Positions 10,575-21,527 of a DNA stretch of 64,000 bases are shown one piece after another; the first letter of the stretch is position 1, and the number at the start of each line of letters is the position of its first letter. The stretch covers positions 451,422,287 to 451,486,286 of the forward strand of contig CM062296.1 in the NCBI GenBank assembly GCA_031216915.1. The letters are read 5' to 3'. The position numbers were made by a program, and so were the translations under genes. The notes under the pieces are model-generated. The model was given only the letters and a program-made list of their open reading frames with translations, was not told where the DNA came from and did not search any database. The stretch is from Pictodentalium vernedei. Lineage: Eukaryota; Mollusca; Scaphopoda; Dentaliida; Dentaliidae.

Positions 10575-11270
10575 AGAGTTAGGCTAAACAAAATTAATCT
10601 TTTGATTCTCAGGCAGCGGCGCATTGGTTTTTTCGACCCGCATTCATCGTATTTATTTCGGAGGCAAAATTCAAAATGTATAAAACTACCATAGGGTGTG
10701 ATTTTAGTGGTATCGCATTGTGATTTGTTGTATACATTGATACAGTATTGTTATTCTCTTCGCGAAATGCGACACGATTCTCATATTTATTTAACTGGTG
10801 GAGTGCTAGGTTATTTTTGGTGGTCTGAACTTGTTCAACTAAAATTGGCAAAAATTGTTTTATTAAAAATTATTGGAGAGTGCCAACAGGCACTCTCCAA
10901 TAATTTGTAATAGAACCAATTTGTATAAACAAACTATTATTTACGTTTGACTGAATACGAAACATGCGCAAGGAATATGTTGGCTTTTGTACTTGTACCC
11001 TCATTTTTTGAAAGGTCTGATTGTGGCTTCTAGCCCTTAACCAGTTTTAGTTGCTCTATATTGATTTTGCGTTATATGAGCACTGTTAAAAAAACTATCA
11101 GTGAAATCAACATCGAAGCTCTAGTATTTAATTTTAGGCTCTCACAACTGAATTTTAGGCATCGGCGACCAATCCATCGGGAATAAAAAAATAAAAACAA
11201 AAACCGCCCTTCCTCATTAGTATTAAAAATGCCTGAGAATCAATTATTTAATTTTGTTTGGCCTTACTAA
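10575..11270. repeat. Element with inverted ends and a central hairpin
   Basis: GGCTAAACAAAATTAATCTT...TTGATTCTCAGGCA near 10580-10612 recurs in inverted orientation at 11205-11268. The 40-bp palindrome at 10867-10906 (AAATTATTGGAGAGTGCC and complement) lies between them. No ORF is supported. This looks like a decayed non-autonomous transposon. Confidence 0.55.
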
Positions 11271-12165
11271 AGTAGAGTAGTTTTCGTACATGATAGATGT
11301 GTAAAAAATAAGATTGCTTTCAGCGAAGTGGAATATGGAATTCTTCATATAGGAAAATAAGACATTTATTTTAGTTCCAATATCATTTTCTCTGCTCGAT
11401 TCATACCAAGTTCGTTATAAAATAATTCACAAACATCCATTTGCAATTATTTAGAAACTTGTCAATTCCCCCGCTGAACTCGCCTTTGTTGTGTTCACAT
11501 TGCGCATACAAAGTATCTGTTACATAATATTATTACAGCTGCTCGTTTCACACACTGTTTATTGAATTTCGTCTATTCCAAGATTCTCATAAAAACCAAT
11601 GTAATTATTCAACTGACGTTTTCTTTTACATTGGCATCGGTGATTATTCAATACTGACTGAGCGGCGACAGGAGGAGTTGATTCCATTCTAAAAAGATAT
11701 CATACTCTTCATTGCTTTTATGTTTAGCCAATGGTGTAAATATATTGCGATCAGACCGAAATAACATCGCGATTTGATCGATAAAGATAACACTTTTTGA
11801 GACCACAGCGGTGTACGATTTGCAAGAAAGGTGCTCCGTTTTTTCCAAGGATTCATGACAGTGGCGGGTCTAGGATTATGGATTGTGGGGGTGCATATTT
11901 CAATCATGGGTCATGATGCGAAGCAGCATCCGACACTCGACGCGGGGCTTTAGGGTCGAGTACGAGAGGGTGTATCCCACTCTCATCGACAGAGTCCGAG
12001 AATCTTCTAGGGGACAACTTTGGCCTGCAAGTGGCCTTTTTGCACATGTCAACAATGTTTTGCAGCCAAGATATGATCGCAGTATTATATAAACTATCCG
12101 AATTTTGAAAAGGGGAAGACAATTTATTCTGCAAAACGACTCAATCTGCGCACTAGAGATAGCTG
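11271..12165. other. Non-coding spacer
   Basis: No supported gene or repeat family; small frames overlap on both strands without recognisable content. Confidence 0.45.
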
Positions 12166-12620
12166 CACACTAAAAACTAAAGTGTTAAAACTGACACTTT
12201 CAAGGTGTTAACCCATTCTAACTCTTAGGGTTTGATTTTAACACTCAAAGTGCAATGCTTTAAGCACTTAGACATTACAATCGTCAGACATCTGAAACTT
12301 GAATAGATGGCACTTTCCATGTGTCTAGCATTGGTGGTTCTTCCAGAATCGTCCATAATTTGATTTGCGCTTGGTGGGTACATAATTAAAAGGACACAAC
12401 GCAGATGACGCGGATCAGGCTCGAGATTTCGAGCCTGATCCGCGTCATCTGCGTTGTTTCCTTTCAAGTGTCGCGACATTACACTTGTCAAGTGGTATTA
12501 TTGTAACACCTGTCGAGTTCTGGGATATCTACACTTGAACAAAGTGCTAGTTCAGCACTTAGTAAGTGTTAAATACAGCACTTCAAGTGTAGTTTTTAAC
12601 ACTTTAGTTTTTAGCGTGTG
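12166..12620. mobile_element. MITE-like element with TIRs and a strong central hairpin
   Basis: The ends CACACTAAAAACTAAAGTG and (complement) CACGCTAAAAACTAAAGTG form inverted repeats continuing through TTAAAA. Degenerate TAACACTT/AAGTGTTA motifs repeat inside. A nearly perfect 77-bp palindrome (12388-12464, GGATCAGGCTCGA at its core) is central. No convincing target duplication was found, so the superfamily is unknown. Confidence 0.72.
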
Positions 12621-12864
12621 GATGCTCGGGCAAGGTTTTATCAGCAATTACACTTTAATCGCAGATAATCCACTGTCCCCTTGTCTCTATGTTTCCGAGA
12701 AATAATGAGGTACAAACAATAAGGAGCGCTCTCATCCTGGATGCGCTCAAGCATCAACACGAGCAAATAGTGTTAACAAAATCGAAGTAATTTTAGAATG
12801 TTCTAGTGTGCAACCGAAATTCCCAACTATTATTTCTTTCGGTGTGACACAAAATGGTGTTGGG

Positions 12865-13365
12865 TCAAAACGTAGCCACGCCAAATCGTAACATTTTAAT
12901 TTGGTCAAAACTTTAATATTTTGGAAAAACGTAACTCTTTTTTTGTCCAAACGTAATATTTTGTTTGTCAAAACGTAACATTTTGTTCCTCAAAACGTAG
13001 CAATTTGTTCATCAAGGCATAACATTTTGTTGATCAAAACGTAACATTTATTTCTATTGGTCAAAACGTAACACCTTGATAGGTAAAACGTAACATTTAT
13101 TTCTATTGGTCAAACCGTAACACGCTGATGGTCAAAACCTAACTTTTCTCTGGTAAAACGTAACATTTTGACGGTGAAGACGTAAGTTTCCTCTGGTCGA
13201 AACGTAATATTTTGATAGTCAAAACGTAAAATTTTGATGATCAAAACTTAAATTTTCTCTGGTCAAAACAGAACATTTCAATAGTAAAACGTAACATTTT
13301 GACGATCAAAGCGTAACTTTTCACTGGTCAAAACATAACAGTTTTGTGGTAAAATGTAACACTTT
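12865..13365. repeat. Degenerate minisatellite, about 22-bp unit
   Basis: About 22 units of the form GTCAAAACGTAACATTTTGA follow each other, with variants GGTAAAACGTAAC and ATCAAAGCGTAAC. Some units carry the insert TTTATTTCTATT. The array is non-coding and strongly diverged between units. Confidence 0.88.
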
Positions 13366-13610
13366 GATGACAACAACTATACTATTTTAACATTTTTCAA
13401 AATCAGATAGTTGGTTCCATTAAATGACAATTGAAAAACTTGAGAAGTATCAAAACACGGCGAAATGTGTTACAAATTACGAAATTTTTCTCATTTTTGT
13501 TTTGTCTGTGAAAAAAGTTCGTGCATTTCTCAATTTTGTATTTGGAGTTTATGATTTTCAATTTAAAAAAAATATCGATGTTGATAACTTGTGTGCAAAT
13601 AAATAGAGAC

Positions 13611-13762
13611 TAATCGCTTGACTGGACTGGTTACGTGAAATAATTCGTGAGAGGTGAGAGACGTTGAACAAACACGAGTGCGCGAATGCGCACGAGTGTT
13701 TTACAATATAGTCCCTCGCCTCGAATGAATTATTTCACGTAACCAGTCCAGTCAAGCGATTA
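13611..13762. repeat. 150-bp hairpin element, family B copy 2
   Basis: Arms TAATCGCTTGACTGGACTGG and complement, with centre GCGCGAATGCGC, as in copy 1 at 3598. Confidence 0.85.
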
Positions 13763-13804
13763 CTATATTTATTACTTTTCATTATTAACGATAATTATAT
13801 TATC

Positions 13805-14042
13805 TGCCTTTACCTAATGTAACGACCAAAAGCGGCCAGCGCTATTCTCAAAAATCGTCAAATACTTTTCATCATTTTTTTCATTTTTTGTCTCTAAAAC
13901 ATAGGTTATGACCCCTCATTTAAACGAGCTCGTTCCAATGAGGCGTCATAACCTATGTATTTGAGATCAAAAAAATAATAAAATAATAGTTATTCAAGAA
14001 TCTTTTTGCAAGTGTCGTCTGCTTTTCATGTTAGGTAAAGGG
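13805..14042. mobile_element. Fold-back MITE, family A, subfamily I (inside composite copy 2)
   Basis: Right end GGTAAAGGG followed by TTAA; left end decayed to GCCTTTACCTAATG. The core is shortened to one ACGAGCTCGT arm (CATTTAAACGAGCTCGTTCC), which removes part of the palindrome. Confidence 0.85.
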
Positions 14043-14220
14043 TTAAAAAAACAAAAAAACAGTGATGTCCTTATTACACCCACGACAAAGCGTCTTCGTT
14101 TGCGCGCACGGATACATGACCCAATTGTTGATTGCACAATTCACTTCTGAAGTTATCGTTTATAATCGAACCCGAAAATCCCAGTAAATCCCACTTTGGA
14201 AAGTAATAATTAATTCTAAT

Positions 14221-14600
14221 GGACATTCATTACAATAAAACAAACATGCTGACAGTTTCTTAGTGTGTTAGGGTAGATATAGCTCACTAAACTCTATACA
14301 ATTGGATTGTTGGAATGTTCATTTGACACATGTAGAAAAGTGTCTTCTCTGCTGTCATCTTAGAGGATGTGGTGAAAGTCGTTATAAAAAAAACAATACT
14401 TAACCAAAAAGATTTTCTCGGTGGTTTTCGGTTTCCCGACGCCTCGCAATCTCCAGTCGGTTTTTAAAGAATATGCTTTGCAGTCTGCGACAAACGAATA
14501 TATTAATGATGGGCAAAGTTTTCGGTATTATTAATCAAAACAATTGTCAATATTGGAAAGCTGATACAGTGTTATTAATTTTCTTGCAAGGGAAATACAA
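14221..14600. other. Non-coding spacer
   Basis: No supported feature. Confidence 0.45.
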
Positions 14601-14939
14601 GGAACGACACATGCGTGTGAATAGGACGAGTGCCAGCGCGGAAGGATAGAACCAGGGGCCCCAGGCCTCGAGTTTTGTCATTCTACGCTGACACAAATGC
14701 CATATCGATTAACCCATTCACACCCGTGTGTCGTTCTGTGTTTATATCACCACTTCACGTCTATAAAAACAATTAATAGAAGGACACTCAGCAATTCATT
14801 TGACAACTATCAACAGAAACAACACATTTTATCGCCAACCAAATTTGCGAGGAGAACCCGTGTTTCTATTTCGTCTCCTGAGTTCCAAAGTGTTCTATGT
14901 GCCTACTGGCACATAGAACACATTGGAACTCAGGGGACG
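14600..14939. repeat. Fold-back region with a 68-bp palindrome
   Basis: The hairpin at 14872-14939 pairs GAGTTCCAAAGTGTTCTATG with its complement across TACT, with three mismatches. Upstream, GAACGACACATGCGTGTGAA (14601) is inverted at about 14705-14740. The two palindromes may be one fold-back element. Confidence 0.6.
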
Positions 14940-16023
14940 TTTTTCAGCCTTCTCTAGCCATTCAAATTGTAATTGCGTTGCACGATTTGTAGAAAATTCC
15001 AATGAAATTTCGCTTCTATTTAAAAATAGTCCGTGAACGATTTTCATTTTCCCATGGTTTAGTGTTGCTGAAGATGGGGATTTCTTAGAACAGGCGAGTA
15101 ATAAAAGCCACGACGTTTCATGAAGTAAAAGCTGTTACGCTACACGGTAACGCTTCTCAGTCCATGACATGAGATGACGTGGTCTAAACGATAATCAGTA
15201 ATAAAACAACAAAACAAAGTCTTATATCTGCCCATGCGAATTTTATTGCAAGATGGACAGAGCTGCATGTGCGTTAAACTATATTCGTATCAAATATCCC
15301 CTTCATCGAAATAATGGTGGTTCACGAACAACCAGGGATAAAAAACCCTGGAAACGTGCGCTGAAAGACATGCTATCGCCATTTCTCTGGGCAGATGTCA
15401 GACCTCATCTGTATTTACTGATACATATATAACACAACCTATGGAGATTTTTTTGGCAATGTCAGACCTGAGACCACATCTATTAGAATAGGAGTATGTT
15501 ATACAACAACTGCTACATTCGACATTAAGAATGTTGATTTTCTCTCGGCGCTGTCTCACAAGAACTGATTTTCTTAACAATCACTGACCATGACCAGAAC
15601 TAAACAGCGCATCACGTGACTGAACGACTTGTTAACTCTTTAACAAAAACAACAAAAACCTGTTACGCTACAGCGTAATAGGTTTCACTTCATCCCATGT
15701 CATGAATTGAGAGGCGTTACCGCGTTGATTGACTTGGTGCTGTCTCATTGGTGGTGGTGGGGCCGTTTAGGTGGTGATATTTTCCGCTGACGTTCCAGCA
15801 ATCCAGTTGTATAGAGATCAGTGATATATTCTTAGAAGAAAACAAATAAAGACCGTCTACTTCGTCTCGGACGTTAATTTTTTCTGAGGGTGATAATCTA
15901 CCACAATTCTCTAGCGATAGGTCAGTGTGTATGTATTAACGCAAGCACACGTCTTATCTCTGAGGCGCACAACACTCGTAGAATCATGCCGCCCCACCAG
16001 GTATGGTATTAATCCACCAAGAC
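14940..16023. other. Non-coding spacer with a diverged direct repeat
   Basis: A motif around GCTGTTACGCTAC followed by CATGACATGAGATG at 15129-15180 is echoed at 15660-15715 as CCTGTTACGCTAC and CATGTCATGAATTG. No gene is supported. Confidence 0.45.
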
Positions 16024-16305
16024 CCGCGTTGTGTCCTTGGGCAAGGCACTTAACCCCGATTGTCTACATGGGGGCATGATGACGTCGTGTACTGGGGCGT
16101 ACTGCACGTCGATGATGCGCATGTCTTCAACCAATCTAACCCTACCTGTGCTGCAGAGTTACGATGTTGGGGAGCTGGCAGCCGCTCGTCGTTGCTCGGT
16201 GGTTCTCTCCGAGTACTCCGGCTTCCTCCACCCGTAAAGCTGTATGGTTATGATTAGCCATTGTGCATAAGTATGTGACCTTAAACACCAATAAATAGAT
16301 GTAAA
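16024..16305 (+). mobile_element. SINE, head missing
   Basis: The body is well preserved from GCGTTGTGTCCTTGGGCAAG through GGTGGTTCTCTCCGAGTACT to the tail CCTTAAACACCAATAAATAG. The tRNA-like head cannot be recognised upstream. Confidence 0.88.
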
Positions 16306-17173
16306 TAATCCACTAGGAAGTAACAACTGCTGACATGCACACAAACAAAGAACAAGGATTATTGAGTAGATAGAATGGATTGATTAAATTTCCATCTCAT
16401 TCAACTCATCCCAAAGGATTAGTATAATTCCCACCGACATGAAATTGCTGTTTAGGAAATAGGGTGTGCACGCATCGGCTTTTGGAGTTGTGTGCAAAAT
16501 TAACTCTCTCAAATAACAGAATCTGAAAGAGCTAAATCGACCTAAAATTAATGCAGTGATGGTTATCAACCTGACCTTCTTGTTACATTGAACGCTGATT
16601 GAAAGTTAGTGCATTGTTGTGCAATACGAAACGTTTCACGAATACTTTGTTGCAAACGGGAAATAGAAAACTGTCGACCTTCAATCAATTTACATAACAC
16701 GACCAGAAGACACTTGCATCATTTAGAATAACTTTACTTTTTTATTTTTTTGTTTTAAGACGGATAATCGTAACGAACTCAACGAGATCTGTCACATAAG
16801 GGGGCAGTCAGCTCTGATTTGAAACAAAAAATGTGAAATTAACAAAGTGTTAATGACGATTTTAATGTGCAGAGCTGAACGGCTTTGAGGGATACTTTAA
16901 GTGAAGTGTAAAGAATTGAGGGAAATGAATCCATTTTCATGATAGAGAAAACGGATATAACCTTACTCCTGAGGTTATCATACACCAGACGCTATATGTT
17001 GTCTTCAAACCTCAATCACGATACATCGTGGTTTCAATACTTTGAGCACAACTGCTCAACGAACATAAATACTGGCGTTAACGAAACGAAACGTGAAATC
17101 ATTGATTAATTTTGACGTAGATGATGTTGCGTTGACTTTATAACCAGTACCAGAATGTTTACTCTTGGTATTA
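16306..17173. other. Non-coding spacer
   Basis: No supported feature; AT-rich with scattered short frames. Confidence 0.45.
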
Positions 17174-17452
17174 GGGAGCGCGGTGGCTCAGTGGTTACGA
17201 CATTGAACTTCAAACCGAAAAGTCAACGGTTCGATCCCGACCAGGCGCTGTGTACTAAGGCGTATTGTACGTCTGTGATTCACTTGTCGTCAACGAATGC
17301 TAACACTACTTATGTGGAGTTAGTACGCTGGGGGAGTCTGGCAGTTGTTCTTTGCTCCTCTCTGGGTAGTTCGGATTCCTGCACCTGTAAAACTCTCTGA
17401 GAGATGACCCTGACTGTCGAAATTGTCGGTAAACCCCAATAAATACATAATT
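17174..17452 (+). mobile_element. SINE with internal deletion
   Basis: Clear head (GCGCGGTGGCTCAGTGGTTA, GGTTCGATCCCGACCAGG) fused directly to GCTGTGTACTAAGGCGTA. The body segment carrying the TTGGGCAAGGCACTTA motif is deleted. The tail is CGGTAAACCCCAATAAATAC. Confidence 0.9.
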
Positions 17453-18243
17453 TAACCATGGCATTGAGCAAAGCTTAAAACGCTGCACCCCGATGTCAAA
17501 ATATCTAAAGATCAGACTGTATTTTTTTCCGATAATAAAAATTGAAATTTAACCAATTCAATCTTATTTGGCAGAGCTCATCGAGGTCTGTGAAAGAAGA
17601 TTGAACTTGTTAATTTCCAAGTTGCGTGATGGAAAAAAATGTCTGCTTAAAAGTCTGGTATTTCGACATCAGTGTGCAAGGGGTTATTTATTTTGTTTGT
17701 TTGACAATAAGACTTTGTTTGCGTCCAAAACGCTATGTAATATTTTGAAAATGAGAGAGAAAAAAAGTGATTATAACTAGTTGCGTCTTGTAATGATAAT
17801 ATTTACCACCTGATCTGACCCATAATATGATACTTGGAAAGTGGTAGATCAGGATCATCCAAAAACATTCCGGACGTAATACCAGGCGTACGCATTTGAA
17901 TTCCTGTGCGAAGTGTTAGCCATGTGTTCTAGTCGTTAGTTTATATTTTGTCCAGTAACTCCATTCAATGAGATTTGAATACTCGTTTCTATAAACTGTT
18001 GCCGAGTACTTCAAAATATTTACATCCATGCGGACATTTTTGGGGGGGTGGATGTTCATTCAAATTACGCATTGTTTTAGCAATGTAATTCGAGGCCTAA
18101 AAAGGAGACGCAGTTGGTTTCTCGGTCCATATAGGCATTCTTTACATGTGATAAACTCCAGCGATAAACCAAATCATCTCGTCCATATTTTTTGTGAAGT
18201 TCTCTTCAGATCAAGACATAATATACTGAAGACGTTTCGTCGG
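17453..18243. other. Non-coding spacer
   Basis: No supported gene. Part of this may be older repeat sequence that I cannot assign. Confidence 0.4.
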
Positions 18244-18778
18244 TTGATTGTAACCGTAATTGGCGAGAGGGGGTCAAATCAAAGAGATCTTTGGGTGGCC
18301 TGCGTGATAAAGAGAAGCCTGGTTTTGAAGAGTACCTTGATGGCACCTTTGGGGGGTCACTGTTGTTCAAGCTGAGGTCGCGGTCCCTGGAGCTGAGGGG
18401 AAAAATTGGGAAAAACAGTGAAACGGAGTGTCAGATGTGTAACTTGGGCGTGGTGGAGACCCTGGAACACTTTCTTCTAGAATGCCCAAAGTATCAGTCT
18501 AAAAGAATGAGATTCACTGGGAGTATAATGGGGAAGTGGGATGGGAGAACGAAGGACATGTGTTTAGGTGGAGACTCAAGGGAGAGGGTTAATATGCTAA
18601 TTGCTGAGATTGGGAAGAATGGGGCAAGGGATGTCATCAAGCAGTTCGTCTCTGAGTGTTGGGAGGAGAGGAGAAGCGTGGGAATAGGGGGGCAGTTGGG
18701 AGTTCAGGGATAACCATGGCCTTCTCGTCCGAGAACCGCGACAAATCAGCGGCTGGCCAAAGTGTTATTATTATATCG
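18244..18778 (+). mobile_element. LINE 3' fragment, same family as 48935-53961
   Basis: A 5'-truncated insertion starting at ATTGTAACCGTAATTGGCGA and ending in TTGGCCAAAGTGTTATTATT. It matches the 3' end of the long minus-strand LINE at 48935-49475 over its whole length with few differences. Confidence 0.93.
18291..18713 (+). pseudogene. C-terminal end of LINE ORF2 (zinc-knuckle region)
   Basis: This 140-codon open frame is the tail of an endonuclease/reverse-transcriptase polyprotein and has no start of its own. It carries LRDKEKPGFEEYLDGTFGG, then a C-x2-C-x9-H-x4-C motif (CQMC...ETLEHFLLEC) that in such LINEs follows the RT and probably binds nucleic acid. It ends FVSECWEERRSVGIGGQLGV. 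Its reading frame is continuous across a run of six G (18351-18356), while the long copy has seven at the equivalent place. It therefore preserves the reading that the long copy has lost. Truncated, so inactive. Confidence 0.9.
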
Positions 18779-19149
18779 TAAATGTCATTATAAAGTGGGG
18801 TGTCAATGGAGAGAATCTGTATCTTTGAGCATCCGCTCTTATACCGGGTTCTCAAAAGAGAAAAGGCTTTCATCTCCCATATGAGCAACTTGATGTACCT
18901 CTCGGTAAACATCTACGTCATCTTTCCGTTAACCGAACATCCTGTTATTGGCCTAACGGACTCATTCTGTAGGCTATCGGAGCTTTTGATAGTTTTTACT
19001 TGCCGTTTAGTTAATAATTAATTAATAATAATTTTAAAGCCTAGAATCCACACACGGTGCTCAATGGCGGTACAATAATTGCATACATACATATACACAC
19101 ATACACGTACATTCTCTCACAGATACATTGATACATGGATCACTATTAT
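18779..19149. other. Non-coding spacer
   Basis: Nothing supported except CATACA-type short repeats near 19085. Confidence 0.45.
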
Positions 19150-19368
19150 CATTTATTGGTGTCCAACGCCACATCAGCAACCAAGGCTATATCGTGGCGA
19201 TAAAAGAAATAGAACCTAAAAGAAAAAGGGTATTGAATTAAAACAAAATAAAAAACAAACTACAACTTTACCAAAACAAGTATGTGTGTGTAACTTGACG
19301 AGTAACGAGGCAATCCTCACTGACTCAGTCACACTCACGCACCTGGTAATGTCAGTTTATGACCCAAA

Positions 19369-21205
19369 TTAAAAGACCACTGAGGGAAATGCCTTACGAA
19401 GAAGGTAGGTTTTAGTACCAGATTTGAATGATTCAAGTGATTTAGTATTTTTTATGTCGATTGGAAGAGAAATTCCAAAGCCTTGGGCCAGCAACCGCAA
19501 AGGCCCTATTACCAGCACTAGTAAATTTAGATGCGGGCTGAACCAGATTGAGTTGACCTGATGACCTAAGGGACCTCGGTGGTTTGTGGATGGTAAGCAG
19601 ATCGGACAGGTAGGATGGTGCAGATCCCGAGATACACTTAAACACCAAAAGGACAATTTTAAATTGAATTCGTTTCTTAACGGGTAGCCAGTGTAACTCA
19701 GAGAGCACTGGTATTATATGGCAGTACCTTTGAGTTCTGGTTATGACCCGTGCAGCACAATTTTGGATGTGTTGTAGCTTTTCAAGAATAGATGTTTTAA
19801 AGCCAATCAGAAGAGAGTTGCAGTAGTCGAGGCGACTGGTAACAAAGGCGTGGACAAGCTGTTGTGACGTCTGCGTATCAATGAAGGGTCGAATTTTGCT
19901 AATATTTCTAAGATGAAAAAATGCACTGCGAGAGACATATGTTCATCAGCGGCCAATTTTTCATCCATGAAATAACGTAAGTTTCGAACACAGCTACTGG
20001 GTTTTATCGCAAAACCTCCAATATTGAGGGACAGTTTGGATATTTTTTGAAAGTTGATGCGGTAGACCTATATATATTACTTCTGTCTTGTCATCGTTCA
20101 ATTTAAGAAAGTTTTTAGTCATCCATGCCTTGATGTCTGAAATACAAAGTTCAATCTTACTGCATGCTTCAGACTCAAAGGCGTAAGTAAAACTAATATA
20201 CAGCTGTGTGTCATCTGCGTAAAAATCAAAATCAAGGCCATGGCTTTGGATAATGTCACCGAGAGGTAAGACATAGACAGTGTACAGTAGGGGACCCAAC
20301 ACCGATCCTTGAGGGACGCCAAAACGTAGTGTGACCTTGTCTGACGACGCACTGATAATAAGGACACTCTGTGTGCGACCATTAAGGTACGACGAAAACC
20401 AATTAAGTTCTCGGCCAGTAAGGCCTATTCTCACTGCCAGTCTTTCAATAAGTATTGTATGGTCTGTGGTGTCAAAAGCGGCGCTTAAATCCAACAAAAC
20501 AGGACATGTTAGGTTGTGCCTGTCCACGGATAGGAGGATATCATTTTGGACCCTTAGAAGCGCCGTTTCTGTACTGCAATTAGATCTGTATGCACATTGG
20601 TTAACTTCGGCTAGGTCGTGAGCTGCCAAATGTGAATTCAGCTGAGAAGCCATCGCACGGTCAATAATCTTTGATAGGAATGGAAGATTAGTGATCGGTC
20701 GGTCGTTTTTCAGAACCTCTGGGTCAAGTGTTGGCTTTTTGAGAAGAGGTTTTACTAAAGCGTGTTTCATACTTGTCGGAAAGACGCCAGAATGGAGGGA
20801 AGCGTTGACCAGTTTCAAGATCGGTGTAGTTAATTCCGAAAGAGATGCTTTTAACAACCAAGTTGGAATGATATCTAGAATGCATTGCTTAGATGGTGCC
20901 TTGGATATTAACCTCTGGATATCTGTTGTAGCCAAAGGTTTGAATTGGGACAGCTGTGCAACAGCGTGAACACAGGTGCGTGGCATGTCGGCCATCTGTC
21001 GAAGATCAGATTGTGAGCTTGTATCAAGCGAAGCTCTGATAGTCTCATTTTTTTTCAGAAAAGAAAGAAGAAAATCTATTCGCAAGGTCTTTGGATGTCG
21101 AATGCTCTGGGAGTACGGTTGTCTTTTGACGATACAGAAGCTTCTCAAGAACGACAGACAGCGCATTAGGGGAATTAACATTGGCTGGCAATAAGTCCGA
21201 AACAT
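19369..21205 (-). pseudogene. L2/CR1-type LINE reverse transcriptase and C-terminal domain
   Basis: The open piece 21205-19994 (403 codons) contains the RT fingers and palm: NDRPITNLPFLSKIIDRAMA, LLDLSAAFDTTDH (catalytic D), RFGVPQGSVLGPLLY, and an intact YADDTQLY box. Translation in other frames carries on through FVTSRLDYCNSLLIGF and LHWLPVKKRIQFKIVLLVFK (19708-19442) to ESFKSGTKTYLLRKAFP (ending 19369). This is the standard C-terminal domain of CR1/L2 elements. At least two frameshifts separate these blocks. It would have worked with the endonuclease at 24756-25790 in one polyprotein. Identification of the superfamily is firm; the exact clade (L2 versus CR1) is not resolved. Confidence 0.9.
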
Positions 21206-21234
21206 ATTTTTGTTTCGCGGATTTGACCAGTTTG

Positions 21235-21238
21235 TTAA
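21235..21238. other. Target-site duplication, left (TTAA)
   Basis: Matches 24646-24649. Four bases is within the usual size for LTR integrases; a 5-base reading fails (GTTAA against TTAAC). Confidence 0.8.
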
Positions 21239-21527
21239 TGTTGTAGAATCGCTCCAGCTGAGAGGAGCTTCAGGTGGTGAGTTGTATTCACCATGACGCT
21301 CGATCGCCTTTTGACTGATTGATGTGAGAGTTCAACACCTGGTCAGTTAGTAATGTGAATGTTCAGCTGTAAGCACCTATTTTGTTGACTGTGTGTCTGG
21401 ATATTTTGTACTGCTGTGTGCGGTAAACTCGGATTATTGTCGTACATTTTTGTCACAGATTTTCATATTTAAGATGTCATTTACTTCATACCATTTTTTT
21501 AATTTGGAATATCTTGAAAATACAACA
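21239..21527 (+). repeat. 5' LTR, 289 bp
   Basis: Begins TGTTGTAGAATCGCTCC and ends GAAAATACAACA with the canonical TG...CA ends. It differs from the 3' LTR only near 21282 (GAGTTGTATT against GAGATGTATT). An inverted pair CAGCTGAGAGGAGCTTCAGG sits near the start. Confidence 0.95.

Larger units (their letters stand above)
13604..14220. repeat. Composite repeat block, copy 2
   Basis: Inverted counterpart of 3139-3758, containing hairpin B (13611-13762), a family-A MITE (13805-14042) and the outer sequence with AAAGCGTCTTCGTTTGCGCG. Both copies have the MITE and hairpin at the same positions, so both insertions predate the duplication. Confidence 0.85.

Noticed and set aside
12166-12620. 8-bp target duplication (GATAGCTG / GATGCTCG) suggesting hAT
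   Set aside because: The two octamers do not match well enough to support a duplication.
16031-16257. Small genes in the SINE bodies (also at 208, 6280, 17155, 58362)
   Set aside because: The same frames recur with stops in other SINE copies and show no coding constraint.
18028-18375. 115-codon ORF before the LINE fragment
   Set aside because: Its second half is the LINE fragment in a wrong frame, and its first half shows no family resemblance.
21393-21527. Start of the unknown protein in the 5' LTR (45 extra residues)
   Set aside because: The frame is open into the LTR, but the same 45-residue segment would also be encoded by the 3' LTR, and the ATG at 21528 is the first internal one. The longer form remains possible.
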